A DNA stretch of 47,635 nucleotides from Acidobacteriota bacterium (lineage in GTDB: Bacteria > Acidobacteriota > UBA6911 > RPQK01 > DATIPO01), in NCBI GenBank assembly GCA_035471785.1, contig DATIPQ010000107.1, forward strand, positions 1 to 47,635, given 5' to 3'. The translations under genes and the position numbers were made by a program. Below the pieces are notes generated by a model. It saw nothing but the letters and a program-made list of their open reading frames with translations. It did not search any database and had not been told where the DNA came from. The stretch's first letter is position 1. Each line of letters opens with the position of its first letter. Of the stretch, positions 45,035 through 47,635 are shown in pieces.

Positions 45035-47482
45035 CTACACTTTGAGTGTTGCGGCGGGTTCCACGCTGTGGGCTCGGCGGGCGGCCAGCCAGCAGGCCAG
45101 CCCGGCCAGGAGGCACAAAAAGCCCAGCGCGACCAGGTAGGAGAGGGGGTCGCGGGCTGTGATCCCGAAGACCATGTTCTCAAGCCAACGGGCGGCGGCC
45201 ATGGCCCCGGCCAGGCCCAGGAGGGCGCCCAGCAGGCTCAAGCGCACCCCTTTGGCGGTAACCCACAGGACCAACTCACGCGGATGGGCTCCCAAAGCCA
45301 GGCGGATGCCGATCTCGCGCCTGCGCAGGCTGGTCCAGTAGGAGAGGATGGCGAATACCCCGATGGCGGCCAGCACGGCGGCCAAGGCCGCGAAGAGCCC
45401 GAAGAGCACCACGGCGGCCCGCAGCGTACGCTGCTCGCGGTCGATGAAGTCCGACAGGAGGACAGGCTCGAAAACCGGCAGATCGCCGTCCAGGTCGCGC
45501 ACAACCTGGCGCAGCCGGGGCAAGAGGGTGCCCGCCTCGGCCTGGCTGTGGGCCATCAGGATCACCTCGGGCGGAAGCGTCTGCAGGTAGGGAAAATAGA
45601 CCTCGCGGGTATTGCTGGAATCGAGGCGTCCCCTCATCTTGGCGTCGCCTACCACGCCCACCACCGTAACCCAGTCGATTTCTGAGCGGGTGCGCCACTT
45701 GAACCGCTTCCCCAGCGGACTCTGGCCAGGCCATGCGTCCTCGGCCATCGATTGGCTGACCAGCGCCACCGTCAGGCTGTCCTGGCGGTCCTGCGGGGTC
45801 AGATAGCGGCCCCGCAGCAGGGGGATGCCCATTTGTTGAAGAGCCGATGGCCAGACGTGATGCTGAAAGCCGCGAACCAATTCGCGCTCCTCGGCCTCGG
45901 CCTGCGCTTCGTCGTAGAGGTCGATGGTCCGATAGGCGTACCCCGGCATGGAGGCCGACCAGATCCAAGCCGAGCGGACGTCGGCTTGCGCCTGAGTCCG
46001 GCGCTGCAGCTCCCTGGCGAAGTTGGCCCGCTGGGAAGGCTCCGAGTAATCAGAGCCTCTCAGTTCAACCCGCAGCGTCATGACGTCTTGCGGCTGGAAG
46101 CCCAGCGGCGAAGAATTGAGAAGCAGCAGGCTCCTTCCCATCAGACCCATGCCGATCAGCAAGACCCCGGTGAGAGCGATCTCGCTGACCACCAGGCCTT
46201 TTTGCAGGATCTGGCGATAAGAGGGCGCTCCCCCGCGGCTTCCTGACAGCAGGCGGGTGCTCAGATCTTTGCTGCGGTAGAGCAGCACCGAGGTCAGCGC
46301 CAGCACCAAGGCAGCTCCCAGGCCGGCCAAAGCCGCCCCCGAGAAGACCCGCATCGAAGGCTGCAGGTCGACAAAGCCCGGGAACTCGATGGGACTGATG
46401 GAGGCCAGCAATCGGACGCACAGCACCGCCAGCAGCAATCCCGCCGCTACTCCCGCCAGCATGAGCAGCACCAGTTCGATCAGCGAGCGGCTGAAGAGCT
46501 GTTTCAAGCCCGCACCCAGGGCCAGTCGCAAGGCCAGCTCCGATTCCTGCTGGGAGATCCGCAGCATGACCAGATGAAGCACGTTGAAAAGGGCCACCAG
46601 CAAAACCAGCAGCGAGGCCGCCATGAGCGCTCTCACCGGCGTGAGCAAGTCGTTATAGAGGCCGAAAAAATATCGGCGCAGAGGCACCACCGTGACGCCG
46701 AAGTCCTTGTTGCTGTCGGGGAATTCCTGCTCCAGCCGCTGCGCTACGCGGGCCAGGTCCTGGCGCGCCTCGTCCATGGAGGCACCGGGCTTGAGGCGTC
46801 CGATGCCGAAGATCCAGCGCGCGGTGCGCCTTTGCAGGGTGTGGATGCCGAAGAGCTCGGCGTGGGTGGCCAGCGGCAACCAGACGTCGGTGGGATGGTT
46901 GACCTCGGCCAGGTCGCTGAAGGCCGGGGACATGATTGCCACGACCGTGAAGGGCTCTCCGTTAAGATGGATAACCGAGTCCACCGCCTGAGGACGTCCC
47001 CCCAGGCGCGTCTGCCAGAAGCCGTGGCTGACCACAGCCAGCTTGGGCGCTCCAGGAAATCGGTCTGAGGAGGAGTCGAATGTCTCTCCATAGGCCGGTT
47101 GCGCTCCCAGCAGCTCGAAGTAGTTCGAGGTCACGAAATTGGCGCGGGCGCGCAGCGGCTCGAAGTCGCCGCTGACCGTGACATGACGCCAGTCGGCGAA
47201 GAAGGCGATGTCCTGGAAAGCGGTGCTGTGATCGCGCCAGTCTTGCAGGTTGGGATAAGAGGCGGCGTTGAATCCGCTGCCCTTGACGTTTTCGTGCAGA
47301 AAAACCAGCCGCTCAGGGTCGGGATAGGGCAAGGCTCTGAAAAGGGTGGCGTCGGCAATGGCCAGGATGGCGGCGCAGACTCCGGTAGCCAAGGCCACGA
47401 TAGCCAGGACGCCCACCGTGAACCCAGGATGTCTGCGCAGGCGACGCAGGGACAGACGCACTTGTCGGGAAAGATTCGACAC
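45035..47482 (-). CDS. Second large FtsX/MacB-type duplicated permease
   Basis: An 815-residue permease: TM helix at about 25-45 (TVGVLAIVALATGVCAAILA), MacB-like periplasmic domain, FtsX block (ELALRLALGAGLKQLFSRSL), second periplasmic domain, and final FtsX block (REIGIRLALGAHPRELVLWV) ending SVEPAATLKV. The prefix is short compared with the permease at 1610, so it represents the other length class of duplicated orphan permeases. No PadR gene is adjacent within the window. The frame extends 34 codons upstream to 47584, but GTG 47482 follows AGGAGG 4 nt away. Its substrate is unknown. It is divergent from a gene cut by the right edge. Confidence 0.9.
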   Translation of the reverse strand: MSNLSRQVRLSLRRLRRHPGFTVGVLAIVALATGVCAAILAIADATLFRALPYPDPERLVFLHENVKGSGFNAASYPNLQDWRDHSTAFQDIAFFADWRHVTVSGDFEPLRARANFVTSNYFELLGAQPAYGETFDSSSDRFPGAPKLAVVSHGFWQTRLGGRPQAVDSVIHLNGEPFTVVAIMSPAFSDLAEVNHPTDVWLPLATHAELFGIHTLQRRTARWIFGIGRLKPGASMDEARQDLARVAQRLEQEFPDSNKDFGVTVVPLRRYFFGLYNDLLTPVRALMAASLLVLLVALFNVLHLVMLRISQQESELALRLALGAGLKQLFSRSLIELVLLMLAGVAAGLLLAVLCVRLLASISPIEFPGFVDLQPSMRVFSGAALAGLGAALVLALTSVLLYRSKDLSTRLLSGSRGGAPSYRQILQKGLVVSEIALTGVLLIGMGLMGRSLLLLNSSPLGFQPQDVMTLRVELRGSDYSEPSQRANFARELQRRTQAQADVRSAWIWSASMPGYAYRTIDLYDEAQAEAEERELVRGFQHHVWPSALQQMGIPLLRGRYLTPQDRQDSLTVALVSQSMAEDAWPGQSPLGKRFKWRTRSEIDWVTVVGVVGDAKMRGRLDSSNTREVYFPYLQTLPPEVILMAHSQAEAGTLLPRLRQVVRDLDGDLPVFEPVLLSDFIDREQRTLRAAVVLFGLFAALAAVLAAIGVFAILSYWTSLRRREIGIRLALGAHPRELVLWVTAKGVRLSLLGALLGLAGAMAAARWLENMVFGITARDPLSYLVALGFLCLLAGLACWLAARRAHSVEPAATLKV

Positions 47483-47585
47483 TACTCCTCCTGTCCCCCC
47501 CCGACGTGTGGTAAGAATGCTTAGTCGCCGGCCAATTATTTCATAAGTGCTTACGGTTTGTGCAAGTCGAGGAAGCGGAGGCAAA

Positions 47586-47635
47586 GTGCAGAGATTCAGG
47601 ATGCTGATGATTGGCTGGGTGGGGCTGTGGGTCTG
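47586..47635 (+). CDS. N-terminus of an exported protein, cut by the right edge
   Basis: Sixteen codons reading MQRFRMLMIGWVGLWV begin at GTG 47586. A GGAGG ribosome site lies 5 nt upstream. The charged start followed by a hydrophobic run fits a signal peptide or first membrane helix. Alternatively the ATGs at 47601 and 47607 could be starts. The function lies outside the window. It is divergent from the permease with about 100 bp between starts. Confidence 0.5.
   Translation, partial: MQRFRMLMIGWVGLWV

Overview
The window looks like chromosome of a GC-rich member of the Acidobacteriota. The clearest pointers are two very large FtsX/MacB-type permeases of the kind called acidobacterial duplicated orphan permeases (one translationally coupled to a PadR-type repressor), two exported amidohydrolases, a PQQ-propeller protein, and a TonB receptor that implies an outer membrane. 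I saw no rRNA, tRNA, CRISPR array, integrase or transposase. Taxonomy is inferred from gene families only.

Layout. 1-1.5 kb: start of an exported protein running off the left edge, then an MgtC/DUF4010 membrane protein. 1.6-4.6 kb: large permease and PadR regulator with a readable promoter. 4.7-9.0 kb: a two-gene NAD-linked formate dehydrogenase operon. Its catalytic subunit has an in-frame UGA followed by a near-canonical bacterial SECIS hairpin, so it is read as one 909-residue selenoprotein. 9.2-11.1 kb: isoprenylcysteine-type methyltransferase and class III aminotransferase, followed by a long inverted repeat. 11.5-17.1 kb (minus): LigD-type polymerase, TonB siderophore receptor, HemW-like radical SAM protein, PQQ-propeller protein. 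17.2-21.1 kb: Fe-dependent alcohol dehydrogenase divergent from a short adenylate-forming enzyme and an aldehyde dehydrogenase, together resembling a carboxylate-to-alcohol reduction cassette. 21.1-26.5 kb: repeats, Cu/Zn superoxide dismutase lipoprotein, cysteine synthase, threonine dehydratase, a small secreted Cys protein, and an NhaP/RCK antiporter.

26.9-31.2 kb (plus): pyrophosphatase, exported amidohydrolase, chorismate-lyase-like protein and PaaK-like CoA ligase, probably one operon that could make and activate 4-hydroxybenzoate. 31.3-33.3 kb (minus): DUF2911-like secreted protein with a strong terminator, and a P-loop GTPase. 33.5-42.6 kb: an arginine/ornithine neighbourhood (ornithine carbamoyltransferase, carbamate kinase, a ureohydrolase, arginine decarboxylase) interspersed with DoxX, an ATP-grasp ligase, a lipoprotein pyrophosphatase, a DUF72 protein and a Panacea-type toxin-antitoxin pair. 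42.7-47.6 kb: SRPBCC protein, YtcJ-like lipoprotein amidohydrolase, a second large permease, and the first codons of an exported protein on the right edge.

Two features cut across the window. Several genes without a Shine-Dalgarno sequence have a TAnnnT box only 6-12 nt before the start codon, suggesting leaderless transcripts. GTG and TTG starts are common. All functions are read from sequence motifs by eye; no database search was possible.
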